64,000 nucleotides of DNA from Polaribacter sp. SA4-12 (lineage in GTDB: Bacteria; Bacteroidota; Bacteroidia; Flavobacteriales; Flavobacteriaceae): the NCBI RefSeq assembly GCF_002163675.1, contig NZ_CP019334.1:3701501-3765500 (forward strand), given 5' to 3'. Below, piece by piece: positions 56,150 through 64,000 of this stretch. The translations under genes were made by a program, and so were the position numbers. Every line of letters starts with the position of its first letter. Position 1 is the first letter of the stretch. The notes beneath the pieces were generated by a model, which was not told where the DNA came from, did no database searches, and worked only from the letters and a program-made list of their open reading frames with translations.

Positions 56150-56277
56150 GAAAAAATTACGTTTATAAGGTGGTTTAGTAACTCTTGTGCTCTTAAATGC
56201 CATATCCTAAACATTATCGATAACCAAAATAGAAAATGCTGTACTCAACAACTTAACGCAACAAATCTAAATTTAAA

Positions 56278-57654
56278 ATGAAGAAACTAATTTTAATATT
56301 ATTCATCAGTTTACCATTATTTCTATTTGCAAAAGAATTTAATGTTTGCGATTATGGAGCGGTGGGAGATGGAGAAACATTGAATACAATAGCAATTCAA
56401 AAAGCAATTGATGCCTGTTATTCTGCAGGTGGAGGTACAGTTGTACTTGACAATGGAGGTGTTTTTATTACAGGTACTATTTATTTAAAAAGCAATGTTC
56501 ATTTTTATATTGAAGCGGGTTCAACTCTAAAAGGAAGTGGAAATATTACAGATTATACCACAGATACTCACAAGCAAATGTATAAAAATGAAAAAGCATT
56601 GGATAGGTGCTTAATATTTGCTAGTAATGCACAAAACATTACAATTTATGGAGGAGGAACAGTTGATGGTAACGTAAAAAACTTTCCTGCTAAAAACGAT
56701 CCAGAAAGAAACAGACCAATGACTTTTCGTTTTCTAAATTCTTCTAATTTAAAAATGCGCGACATCTATATTGTAAATATGCCAAGTTGGGCAACTGCTT
56801 GGCTGTATTGTAATAATATTGTTGTTGATGGAGTAACTGTTGATGCTTCAAAATCTTGGACTAGTGATTGTTTGGATTTTGATGGATGTGTTAATGTTCG
56901 TGTTTCAAATTGCAACCTAATAGCAGCAGATGATTGTTTAAGTCTTCAGGCTTCTCGTAAAGATAAACCTTGTAGAGATATTACGATTACCAATTGTAGT
57001 TTTACAAGTAAGTGGGATGCATTGCGTATTGGTTTACTTTCTCGCGGAGATATAGAAAATGTAACAGTAAGTAATTGCGTGTTTAAAGAAATTGGGCACG
57101 CTGGTATTCAGATTGAATTGTGTTAAGGAGGAAATATGGGGAATATGGTTTTTACGGGGCTTACAATGCAAAATGTAAGAGTGCCATTATATATGGCTTT
57201 CTTTCAACAACGCGCTTGTATAGATGCTCCAATGGAAGTTGAACCAATGGGGTCTATGAAAGGATTTATCTTTAGTAACATCACCTGTAAATTTGAAAAA
57301 GTAGCTGAGAAATGTGCGGCGTATAAAGAAAAAATAACTTCTAAAAATTCTCTAATTTTTATTTCAGGACTTCCTGGTCATAATATCGAAGATGTACTTT
57401 TTCAAAATGTATTTTTAGAAACCAATGGAGGTGCAATTAAAAAAGATTTTGAGAATGTTGAGGTTCCTGAATTAGATTTGAAATACTTGAATGATTGGTG
57501 GGCAGGAATCTATACTTATGACAGAGATAGTATTGTTGTACCTGCTTCAGGAATTTATGCACGTCATATTAGAGGGTTAAAATTAGACAATGTAATAACA
57601 TCTACAAGAAATCCTGATGAAAGATTACCGATTGTAATAGTTGATGGTAATTAG
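56278..57654 (+). pseudogene. GH28-like gene interrupted by one in-frame stop codon
   Basis: The protein has a signal peptide (LPLFLFAKEF) and is a close paralogue of the GH28 at 31337: YTTDTHKQMYKNEKALDRCLIFA, VRVSNCNLIAADDCLSLQAS and WDALRIGLLSRGDIENVTVSNC match it. The frame is intact over 458 codons except codon 283, which is TAA at 57124-57126. The paralogue has GAA (Glu) at that position, so a single G-to-T change explains the interruption. Immediately after the stop, AAGGAGGAAATATG by chance resembles a ribosome-binding site with a start. That could allow re-initiation of a 172-residue C-terminal piece, but the split falls inside the beta-helix. Probably a very young pseudogene or a sequencing error. 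Confidence 0.85.
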
Positions 57655-57894
57655 ATTTAAACGGTTAAAATAAAAATCCATAAATGAAATCAAATGGATA
57701 TTTTATCAAAAACAGAAGGTTTTAAGTTTAACCATATGTTACTTGATTAAGTTCTTTTTTTGCTTTAAAAGACCAATGATTAGCTAAATTTGTGTTTACA
57801 TTAAGAATGCTAATTCAGAAAAGAATCATAAATAAATATGATTTTCATATAGATTCGTTATTTAGGATTCAATAAACACTATAATTATATACAA
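57655..57894. other. Intergenic region, 240 bp
   Basis: No gene is seen. It carries the predicted promoter at 57759-57792 for the secreted GH16, marking the end of the catabolic operon. No clear terminator hairpin was found after the GH28 stop codon. Confidence 0.5.
57759..57792 (+). promoter_or_regulatory. Predicted Bacteroidota promoter for the secreted GH16
   Basis: TTTG at 57759-57762 (-33) and TAAATTTG at 57785-57792 (-7, exact TAnnTTTG) are 22 bases apart, close to the usual 19-21. The start codon follows about 100 bases later, giving a long leader. Confidence 0.5.
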
Positions 57895-60078
57895 ATGAAA
57901 CATATGTCTTTTTTTAAAAATAATTTTCTGCCAGTTTTACTACTTCTGTTTTGTTTCGAGTTAACTTATGCACTTCAACCACCAACTCCTCCTTCAGGAA
58001 AAGTTTGGGTACTAAATCATGAAATGAGTGACGAATTCGATGTTAACAGTCCAGATATAAGTAAATGGAATGTCTTTGATAAAGGAAACTCGTGGGATAG
58101 AACTTCGGCTTTCGATAAAAGAATTCACGAAGCAGTAAAAGATCCTAATTCAGATAACTATTATTTGTCAATGAACCCAATGTGGTATTATGAAGACGAA
58201 CGTTTTACAAGTAGTGGAGGACGTACATATAATTTTGCTGGTGGTGGTATGGATACTCATACTATGCAAACTTATGGTTATTTTGAAGTTCGTATTAAAC
58301 CTTCAGATTTTCCTATGGGATCAGGTGTGTTTATGAATTCGAGAGGAACTACAGGTGGTTCTTGTAATCAAAAATATGCAACAGAATTAGATATTATTGA
58401 GAACATGGGATATACAGGGCCAGGTGCAGGTAGTTTTAATAATTACCAACATGTAAACTCTCATGCTAAACCTTATAGCGATGCTTCTGGCTCTTGTGAA
58501 ACTATCAAATATGAATCTACAAACAGTGGTGTAAGTGGTAAACCATTAGAGAAACCACTTGATTTTAATACTGTTGGTATGTGGTGGAAAGATGAAGATA
58601 CAGCAGAGTTTTATAATAATGGCGATTATTTTGGGACAATAACACCTACGAGAGATTTTTATCTTCCAATGCCGATAATTCTAACAATGGAAACTTATGG
58701 GTGGGGAAATGATGAAAATAATGCTACAAATCCTAAACCTGTAGAATGGATGTTTGAAGACAGTTTTCGTTCAAAAGAACAACGTGCAGTATTGTACGAT
58801 TGGGTTCGTGTATGGAAATTAACAGATATAGATGCAACAGTATTAAATGATGGAGTTAATAATGTTAAAGGGCTAGTAGAAACGATTAACGAATACCCAA
58901 CAAATAAACTTTCGGCAACTGTAATTTATTCAGCTACAGCAAATAAAAATGTTGTTGCAACTCTGTACGATCCCTCAAATAATGTATTAGCTGTTCAAAA
59001 TTTTGAGGTTACAAAAGGTGTACGATCTATTTTTACAGAATTTAATTTGGATTCAGATTTAGCCATTGCTAATAACTACAAAATAGTTTTTGAAATAAAA
59101 GAAGGTACAACATTACTTACTTCAGATACTACGATTGTAAACATAGTAACAAAACCTTTAGAAAAAAAATTATGGAGAGATGGTATACCAACGTCTTTAG
59201 TTCCAGGATTTAATACATACGACATTGATGTAAAATATGAAACAGATGTTAATAGTACTTTAGTAATAGAAGTTAGAAAACCAGATGGAAGTTGGTTTGG
59301 AGGAGGAAATAAAAATGTAACTGCTGGTAACGGAGTTGCTACTGTAACTATAAACACACCACAGGTTACAACTGTAGCCGCAAATTATTTTTATAAAGTA
59401 TATATGTATCGTCAAGGTATGGACTGGAGAGATCCATTAAATGTTTCTATTTCTCCTACTATTTATTTTAATGTAGAAGAACCAATTACACCTAGTATCT
59501 CGATAACATCTGCTCCAACTGAGTTTAAACAAGATATTTCTAAAATTGATGTAGAATTTAATTATGCTACCACAAAAAATGGAATTTTAAATATTGAGTT
59601 GATTAATAATTTAGATCAAGTTGTAGCTAGTGAAACAAGAACTGAAAGAATTGGTAGTAGAACTCTAACACGTTCTGTTACTTTAAATTCAATTATAAAT
59701 CCTGGTGATGACTATAAGATTACTGTTAAATTTAGTCCAGAAGATGGATCATTTGAAGATCTAATTGACACTGTTTATAATGTTAATGTCACTGGAGATG
59801 TAGTTTCTGTTGATGATTTTATGAACTCTAATGATAAAATGTCTATTTATCCAAATCCTACAAAAGGGGCGTTAACTATTAATTTAGATGTTGCTTCTAT
59901 GGTTGTAATTCAACAAATAGAAGTGTTTAGTTTAGATGGAAAGAAAGTAACTAGTTTTAATTTAGAAGAAAAGAAATCATCGAGTGTTATTGATGTTTCT
60001 CAATTAGAAAAAGGTGTTTATTTTGTTAAAGTTATTACTAATAAATTAGTATACTCTAAAATATTTATAAAAAAATAA
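57895..60078 (+). CDS. Secreted GH16 glycanase with T9SS sorting domain
   Basis: This is a 727-residue protein. A signal peptide (about 1-30, ending LTYALQ) precedes a GH16 domain (about 35-310) with catalytic ELDIIENMG: nucleophile Glu164, Asp166, acid/base Glu169. MSDEFDVNSPDISKWNVFDKG, MQTYGYFEVRIKP and VLYDWVRVWKL place it in the agarase/porphyranase/carrageenase half of GH16. The linker contains two or more beta-sandwich repeats (about 315-640; compare TVIYSATANKNVVATLYDPSN with FNYATTKNGILNIELINNL). The last 75 residues are a type A T9SS sorting domain (MSIYPNPTKGALTINLD ... LEKGVYFVKV ... KIFIKK). It should be displayed on or released from the cell surface and act first on the polymer. 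Confidence 0.93.
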   Translation: MKHMSFFKNNFLPVLLLLFCFELTYALQPPTPPSGKVWVLNHEMSDEFDVNSPDISKWNVFDKGNSWDRTSAFDKRIHEAVKDPNSDNYYLSMNPMWYYEDERFTSSGGRTYNFAGGGMDTHTMQTYGYFEVRIKPSDFPMGSGVFMNSRGTTGGSCNQKYATELDIIENMGYTGPGAGSFNNYQHVNSHAKPYSDASGSCETIKYESTNSGVSGKPLEKPLDFNTVGMWWKDEDTAEFYNNGDYFGTITPTRDFYLPMPIILTMETYGWGNDENNATNPKPVEWMFEDSFRSKEQRAVLYDWVRVWKLTDIDATVLNDGVNNVKGLVETINEYPTNKLSATVIYSATANKNVVATLYDPSNNVLAVQNFEVTKGVRSIFTEFNLDSDLAIANNYKIVFEIKEGTTLLTSDTTIVNIVTKPLEKKLWRDGIPTSLVPGFNTYDIDVKYETDVNSTLVIEVRKPDGSWFGGGNKNVTAGNGVATVTINTPQVTTVAANYFYKVYMYRQGMDWRDPLNVSISPTIYFNVEEPITPSISITSAPTEFKQDISKIDVEFNYATTKNGILNIELINNLDQVVASETRTERIGSRTLTRSVTLNSIINPGDDYKITVKFSPEDGSFEDLIDTVYNVNVTGDVVSVDDFMNSNDKMSIYPNPTKGALTINLDVASMVVIQQIEVFSLDGKKVTSFNLEEKKSSSVIDVSQLEKGVYFVKVITNKLVYSKIFIKK

Positions 60079-60099
60079 TTCTATATTATTCTTTTAAAT

Positions 60100-60128
60100 A
60101 AAAAACCGAGCAATTTGCTCGGTTTTTT
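60100..60128. terminator. Strong bidirectional rho-independent terminator
   Basis: A 13-bp stem, AAAAAACCGAGCA at 60100-60112 and its exact complement at 60116-60128, encloses a 3-base loop. The T-run and A-run flanks serve both strands. It lies between the convergent ends of the GH16 gene (60078) and the dehydrogenase gene (60165). Confidence 0.93.
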
Positions 60129-60164
60129 ATTTTAATTCAAAAGTGTTTAGAATACTAACAATTA

Positions 60165-61169
60165 TTAATTTTTTAATACAATTCTAAACCTAGCATTTCC
60201 TTCTTTTAAATGTTCAATAGCTTCATTAATTTTTTCGAAAGGAAACTCTTCAACTGTTGGGTAAATTTTATGTCTTACACAAAAATCGAGCATAGTTTTA
60301 GTTAAAGCAGGACTTCCTAAAGGGCTTCCTCCAACAGTTTTTTCACCATTAATTAAAGTAAATGCTGGTATTGCCATTGGTTCTAAAACAGCACCTACTG
60401 TATGAAATTTCCCTTTTGGAGCTAAAGTTGTTAAATAAGAATCCCAATCTAAGGTAACATTTGTTGTATTTAGAATAAAGTTTAATTTTCCAGCAATACT
60501 TTCTAATTCTTCAGGAGATTTTGAATTGATTACTTGATTTGCTCCCATATTCAGAATTTTCTCTTTTTTATCTGGATTTGAGCTAAATGCTATTACTTCA
60601 CATCCCCATGCTTTTAAAAACTTAAGAGCCATATGCCCTAATCCACCAATTCCTATAACACCAACTCTATCAGTAGGTTTTACATTCGCCAATATAATTG
60701 GATTAAAAACAGTAATTCCACCACAAAGTAATGGACCAGCTTTACTCATGTCAATTCCTTTAGGAAGAGGAATTGCCCAAGACCAATGTCCTCGAACATA
60801 ATCAGCAAAACCTCCATGTCTGCCAACAATTGTTGCTTCGTGGCTACCACAAAGATGATGAGAACCATCCATACATTCTTCACAACTCATACAAGAAGCA
60901 GAAAACCAACCTAATCCTACTTTGTCTCCAACTTTTAAGTTTTTAACAGCACTACCTATCCCTACAACTTCACCAACTATTTCGTGACCTGGAACGACTG
61001 GGTATTGAGTCATTCCCCAATCGTTATTGATCATACTTATATCAGAATGACAAATACCACAATAAGACACTTTAATGTCTACTTGTTCAGTACCTATTTC
61101 TCCTAATTCATAAGAATAGGGAGTTAGTTTAGCTTTTGGCTCAATTGCCGCATATGCTTTTACTTTCAT
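60165..61169 (-). CDS. NAD(P)-dependent zinc alcohol dehydrogenase (cinnamyl/YahK-type)
   Basis: This 334-residue medium-chain dehydrogenase has catalytic zinc ligands in YCGICHSDI and VPGHEIVGEV. All four structural-zinc cysteines are present in SCMSCEECMDGSHHLC. The cofactor fold is VGVIGIGGLGHMALKFLKAWG. The sequence matches broad-specificity aldehyde reductases of the cinnamyl alcohol dehydrogenase group (YahK-like) that reduce aldehydes with NADPH. It has no signal peptide. It is a single gene flanked by a strong terminator, so it may be housekeeping or may detoxify sugar-derived aldehydes. Compare the dehydrogenase at 48483, which has lost the structural-zinc loop. Confidence 0.93.
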   Translation of the reverse strand: MKVKAYAAIEPKAKLTPYSYELGEIGTEQVDIKVSYCGICHSDISMINNDWGMTQYPVVPGHEIVGEVVGIGSAVKNLKVGDKVGLGWFSASCMSCEECMDGSHHLCGSHEATIVGRHGGFADYVRGHWSWAIPLPKGIDMSKAGPLLCGGITVFNPIILANVKPTDRVGVIGIGGLGHMALKFLKAWGCEVIAFSSNPDKKEKILNMGANQVINSKSPEELESIAGKLNFILNTTNVTLDWDSYLTTLAPKGKFHTVGAVLEPMAIPAFTLINGEKTVGGSPLGSPALTKTMLDFCVRHKIYPTVEEFPFEKINEAIEHLKEGNARFRIVLKN

Positions 61170-61476
61170 ATATTTAATTTTATAAATTGTTTTAATTATT
61201 TTTTATAAGTGCTACTATCTAAGTTTACTTTTAAATACTCTAGTTTTGTTGTATGATTTTTGTAATTAAATAATTTTTACTTTTGTGTTTTGGATGTCCT
61301 AAATATTATTAAATAATAGAATCTACCATATAATAAATGCCTGTAAACCTATATATTTAGGAGACAGAGTATAGGCCACATAATAAAAGTGACTTTAATT
61401 TTTCTGGAAGTGATTGCCAAGAACTTTAATACAAATTATAAACACAAAGAATGTTTTGATTGCTTTCTATTGAAAG
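61170..61476. other. Intergenic region, 307 bp
   Basis: No gene or recognisable remnant is seen on either strand. It must hold the promoter of the dehydrogenase gene and the end of the beta-helix transcript. A small hairpin CTTTC-TATT-GAAAG at about 61462-61475 lies next to the beta-helix stop codon and could aid termination. Confidence 0.45.
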
Positions 61477-63648
61477 TTATTTTTTTATGAATTTTTGATT
61501 AAACAATGTACCGATCGATGAATTTATTGTCATAAAGTATACACCAGGTAACAATTCATTTACAGAAATAGTAATTATTTTCTTATTAAGAATGTTTTTA
61601 TCAGAAGAAACTTTTTTTACAAGACTACCCAATAAATTATATATTTTAATATCATAATAATTATTGATATTTTCAGGTAAAATCACGCTCATTTCATTAG
61701 AAACAGGATTAGGAAATATAGATAACTTAGAAATTAAAACCTCATTTGTACTTAATGCATTACCAGTATCTTCAATGGCATTAACACCTGCTGTCCATTG
61801 TGTTCCATTTAATTCATAAGCGCCAATATCTGGAGAACTCCCTTTAAAAGGTTTATTAAAACCTGTAATAATTTGAGCTTTGTCTACAACAGCACTACCG
61901 ATTTTGGGCATAAAATCTAAATTACTAGGATCATTAAAAGGAGATGTACTCATAATTAAGTTATTTTGAATATCAAATTCTTGAGTTCCATTACCTGTAA
62001 ACCAACTTCCAGCATTTGCAAAATTATTATACACTTTATTATTCTGTTGAGCAAATCCATTTACCCAAGAATCCATAGCACATTCCGCATTCCAAATAGT
62101 ATTATGAAAAAAATCTAAATCAGTATTATTCCAATTGATTTGATATCCACTCCAAGATACATTCCAAATTACGTTATGATGTACTGAATAGCCTTTACTA
62201 TCATTATCAAGGTAAATTCCTGCAGCTTTTCCTGGTTCACCAGAAGCGTGAGAATATTGAGGCGCTGTAGAATCGTGAAACCAATTATGATGTATTTCAG
62301 TATTTTTTAATGATGAATTACCAACTGTATAAAATATACCAGAATCACTATTAATTAATTCTGCAAAAGAAACATCGTTATAAGCAATTTCACAATTTAA
62401 ACCAGCAACAAACATTCCATCTCTACCTGCATTTGTAATTGTATTTTTCAAAACTTTTACATTTTCTGCGGTTGATCTAATTGGAGTTGCATGAATACCA
62501 TTGTAATCTATATTACTTATATAATTACCTTCAATAGTTGTATTGTGAGCTCCAGACCAATTGCTAATCATAATTCCGCTTACTGAACTATGATTAATTG
62601 TGCAGCCCTTAATTAATGTATTTGCACCTAAAATTTCAATGGCAGCTTCACCAACACTTGCTCCTGTATTTGTTAAAGAATCATGACCTTCACTTCCATG
62701 AATTATTTTACAATTTTCAATAATATTATTATCAGCATTAATATGTATTTTTATACTTCCACCAAAAAAATCAATTCCTTCAATTTTTATGTAATCTCCT
62801 TTTAATTCTGATATAAATTTTGTTGTAGCATATTCTACAGTTCCATCTGTAGGTAGGTTACTATCAGAAGGTTGAAAATAAAGAGTACTTGTTGAAGCAT
62901 CATAATACCATTCCCTAGCATAATCTAAAGCTTCTAATTTGTTAAATAAATACAATTGTCCTCTTTGATTGTTTGCTTGATTATTTCTCCAAGCTGTTGG
63001 ATTGTGTGGTTTAAAAGGCCATTTATTGATGTCAACTCCTGTATGATTTATGCTACTAGTTGTACTACTTGTTATAGTTCTTGTCCAACTTGCTCCAGAA
63101 TGCGCTCCTAAATAATATACCAAACCACCAGTCCAATCTATATTTGGAATCCCACTAGCCAAAAAATGTGAACCATCTCCTCCTGTAACAGGTGTACTAT
63201 TTAATGTCCATCGATTATTGTCATTATTATTTGGCCATCGTGCTAAATCCATATATTCATTATTATGATAAATAGCACGAAATCTACTATCTATAGACAT
63301 ATTTACATTTGCCTTGTAAATATTTCCACTATGACTTTGCCAACCATTAATTTTTTTTGTGGCTCTAATTTGAACACTTTCACCATCAGCAGCCTTAAAG
63401 GTTAAATAATTACCAGCTGTACCACTTTTATTAACAATTAAAGCTTCTTCATAAACACCTTCTCTAATAATACAAACATCTCCACTAGACATTACAGAAA
63501 TAGCTTTGCTAAATGTTTTAAAAGGATTGTTTTCAGAACCATCATTAGTATCATTTCCGTTAGTAGCTACATATACGTTTTGAGCGTAAAATGCTGACTG
63601 ACAAAATAAAATTATAACAATAAAATATAAATTGGTCTTTTTAATCAT
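61477..63648 (-). CDS. Secreted right-handed beta-helix protein with T9SS sorting domain
   Basis: This is a 723-residue protein with a signal peptide ending in SAFYAQ. It begins VYVATNGNDTNDGSENNPFKTFSKAI, as do many parallel beta-helix lyases and glycosidases. A beta insert follows (RAIYHNNEYMDLARWPNNND, about 115-270), then helix coils (about 280-590) with typical runs such as NTLIKGCTINHSSVSGIMISN and CEIAYNDVSFAEL. Residues about 645-723 form a type A T9SS sorting domain (LSIFPNPVSNEMSVIL ... LLPGVYFMTI ... QKFIKK). It is probably a surface enzyme on the polysaccharide. Its general layout is similar to the lipoprotein at 42503 (GH141-like), but the family is unassigned. It follows a sulfatase gene by 7 bases. 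Confidence 0.82.
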   Translation of the reverse strand: MIKKTNLYFIVIILFCQSAFYAQNVYVATNGNDTNDGSENNPFKTFSKAISVMSSGDVCIIREGVYEEALIVNKSGTAGNYLTFKAADGESVQIRATKKINGWQSHSGNIYKANVNMSIDSRFRAIYHNNEYMDLARWPNNNDNNRWTLNSTPVTGGDGSHFLASGIPNIDWTGGLVYYLGAHSGASWTRTITSSTTSSINHTGVDINKWPFKPHNPTAWRNNQANNQRGQLYLFNKLEALDYAREWYYDASTSTLYFQPSDSNLPTDGTVEYATTKFISELKGDYIKIEGIDFFGGSIKIHINADNNIIENCKIIHGSEGHDSLTNTGASVGEAAIEILGANTLIKGCTINHSSVSGIMISNWSGAHNTTIEGNYISNIDYNGIHATPIRSTAENVKVLKNTITNAGRDGMFVAGLNCEIAYNDVSFAELINSDSGIFYTVGNSSLKNTEIHHNWFHDSTAPQYSHASGEPGKAAGIYLDNDSKGYSVHHNVIWNVSWSGYQINWNNTDLDFFHNTIWNAECAMDSWVNGFAQQNNKVYNNFANAGSWFTGNGTQEFDIQNNLIMSTSPFNDPSNLDFMPKIGSAVVDKAQIITGFNKPFKGSSPDIGAYELNGTQWTAGVNAIEDTGNALSTNEVLISKLSIFPNPVSNEMSVILPENINNYYDIKIYNLLGSLVKKVSSDKNILNKKIITISVNELLPGVYFMTINSSIGTLFNQKFIKK

Positions 63649-63655
63649 AAGGAGA

Positions 63656-64000
63656 TTATTTAATTCCGGTATTTACTTTACTCATTCTAGTTTTGTTATA
63701 AAGAACCAATAATTCATCAACTTTATTTTGATGTTTTGGATGCTTAATTAAGTTCTTTTTATCATTTTCTGATGGATTATCAGTCAAATTAAAAAGAGCA
63801 ACTAATTTTTGATTTTCTTGAGATTTAGCGTTGTCTTTAAACTTAAGAATCAATTTCCAACCATCTTTAATGATCATATTTTCTGCACCTGTACCAGCTT
63901 GTGTAATTAAAAAAGGATGTGGTTTTATTTCCTTTTTACTCAATAAAATTGGTAATAAGTTAGAAGAATCCATAGCTTCTTTTTCTTTTAACTTTTGATT
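63656..64000 (-). CDS. C-terminal part of an S1-family sulfatase, cut by the window edge
   Basis: The frame is open from the right edge of the window to a stop at 63656; 114 residues are visible and the start lies outside. MDSSNLLPILLSKKEIKPHP and ENMIIKDGWKLILKF, then LFNLTDNPSENDKKNLIKHP, are typical of the C-terminal subdomain of arylsulfatase-type enzymes. The catalytic signature is beyond the window. It lies 7 bases upstream of the beta-helix gene, so the two are probably one transcript. Confidence 0.88.
   Translation of the reverse strand, partial: NQKLKEKEAMDSSNLLPILLSKKEIKPHPFLITQAGTGAENMIIKDGWKLILKFKDNAKSQENQKLVALFNLTDNPSENDKKNLIKHPKHQNKVDELLVLYNKTRMSKVNTGIK

Noticed and set aside
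57136-57654. A separate 172-residue gene after the GH28 stop, with a good-looking ribosome-binding site
   Set aside because: The sequence is the direct continuation of the GH28 beta-helix and aligns with the second half of the paralogue at 31337; the AAGGAGG is explained by the coding sequence. Treated as one interrupted gene.
1-64000. CRISPR arrays, tRNA or rRNA genes, phage genes
   Set aside because: No regularly spaced repeats, cloverleaf-like genes, ribosomal RNA stretches or phage proteins were seen on reading both strands.

Overview
The window is a 64 kb, AT-rich, densely packed carbohydrate-utilization region from a Bacteroidota bacterium, most likely a marine flavobacterium. The signs are lipoprotein signal peptides on most glycosidases, C-terminal type IX secretion (T9SS) sorting domains on two proteins, TAnnTTTG-type -7 boxes, and a mix of GH16, GH117-like, GH29, GH2 and GH28 glycosidases with formylglycine sulfatases. 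No tRNA, rRNA, CRISPR array, transposase or phage gene was seen. No SusC/SusD pair lies inside the window, although nearly everything else here looks like a polysaccharide utilization locus (PUL).

Layout. (1) 83-8278: a GH29 fucosidase-type gene divergent from an AraC regulator; a sulfatase-GH43 pair; two tandem paralogous outer-membrane beta-barrel genes of unknown role. (2) 8835-19686, minus strand: an operon behind a perfect 22-bp palindrome, which is probably the operator of the divergent LacI-type regulator. It encodes a sodium:solute symporter, a cytoplasmic FAD-dependent oxidoreductase with beta-sandwich extensions, a GH2 and a GH16 that each carry an inserted accessory domain, two near-identical beta-propeller glycosidases and a decayed third relative. 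(3) 21034-42498, plus strand: a 12-gene operon (GH2, GH117-like, GH3, GH29, sulfatase, GH16, GH28, GH28, GH2, sulfatase, SGNH esterase, GH2). (4) 42503-46473, minus strand: a beta-helix protein, a beta-propeller lactonase and an AraC regulator. (5) 46627-57654, plus strand: enolase-superfamily dehydratase, SDR, zinc dehydrogenase, FucP-type permease, RhaM-like mutarotase and GH29, then a degraded duplicated segment, a broken GH2 and a broken GH28. (6) 57895-64000: a T9SS-secreted GH16, a zinc alcohol dehydrogenase, a T9SS-secreted beta-helix protein and the 3' end of a sulfatase.

How it may work together (inference). Secreted GH16 enzymes cut the polymer. Periplasmic sulfatases, GH29, GH117-like, GH2 and GH3 enzymes trim the pieces. 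The symporter and FucP-like permease import monosaccharides. The mutarotase, dehydrogenase, lactonase, dehydratase and SDR set looks like a non-phosphorylative route for L-fucose or its 6-hydroxy relative L-galactose. GH16 plus GH117-like plus GH29 plus GH2 plus sulfatases is reminiscent of agar/porphyran-type red algal galactans. The three GH28-like proteins, which lack canonical polygalacturonase residues, do not fit that picture simply, so the substrate remains open.

The region is visibly being remodelled: recent tandem duplications, a segmental duplication that gave a GH2 gene the signal peptide of the neighbouring GH29, one frameshifted gene, one gene with a single in-frame stop, and at least two decayed gene remnants.
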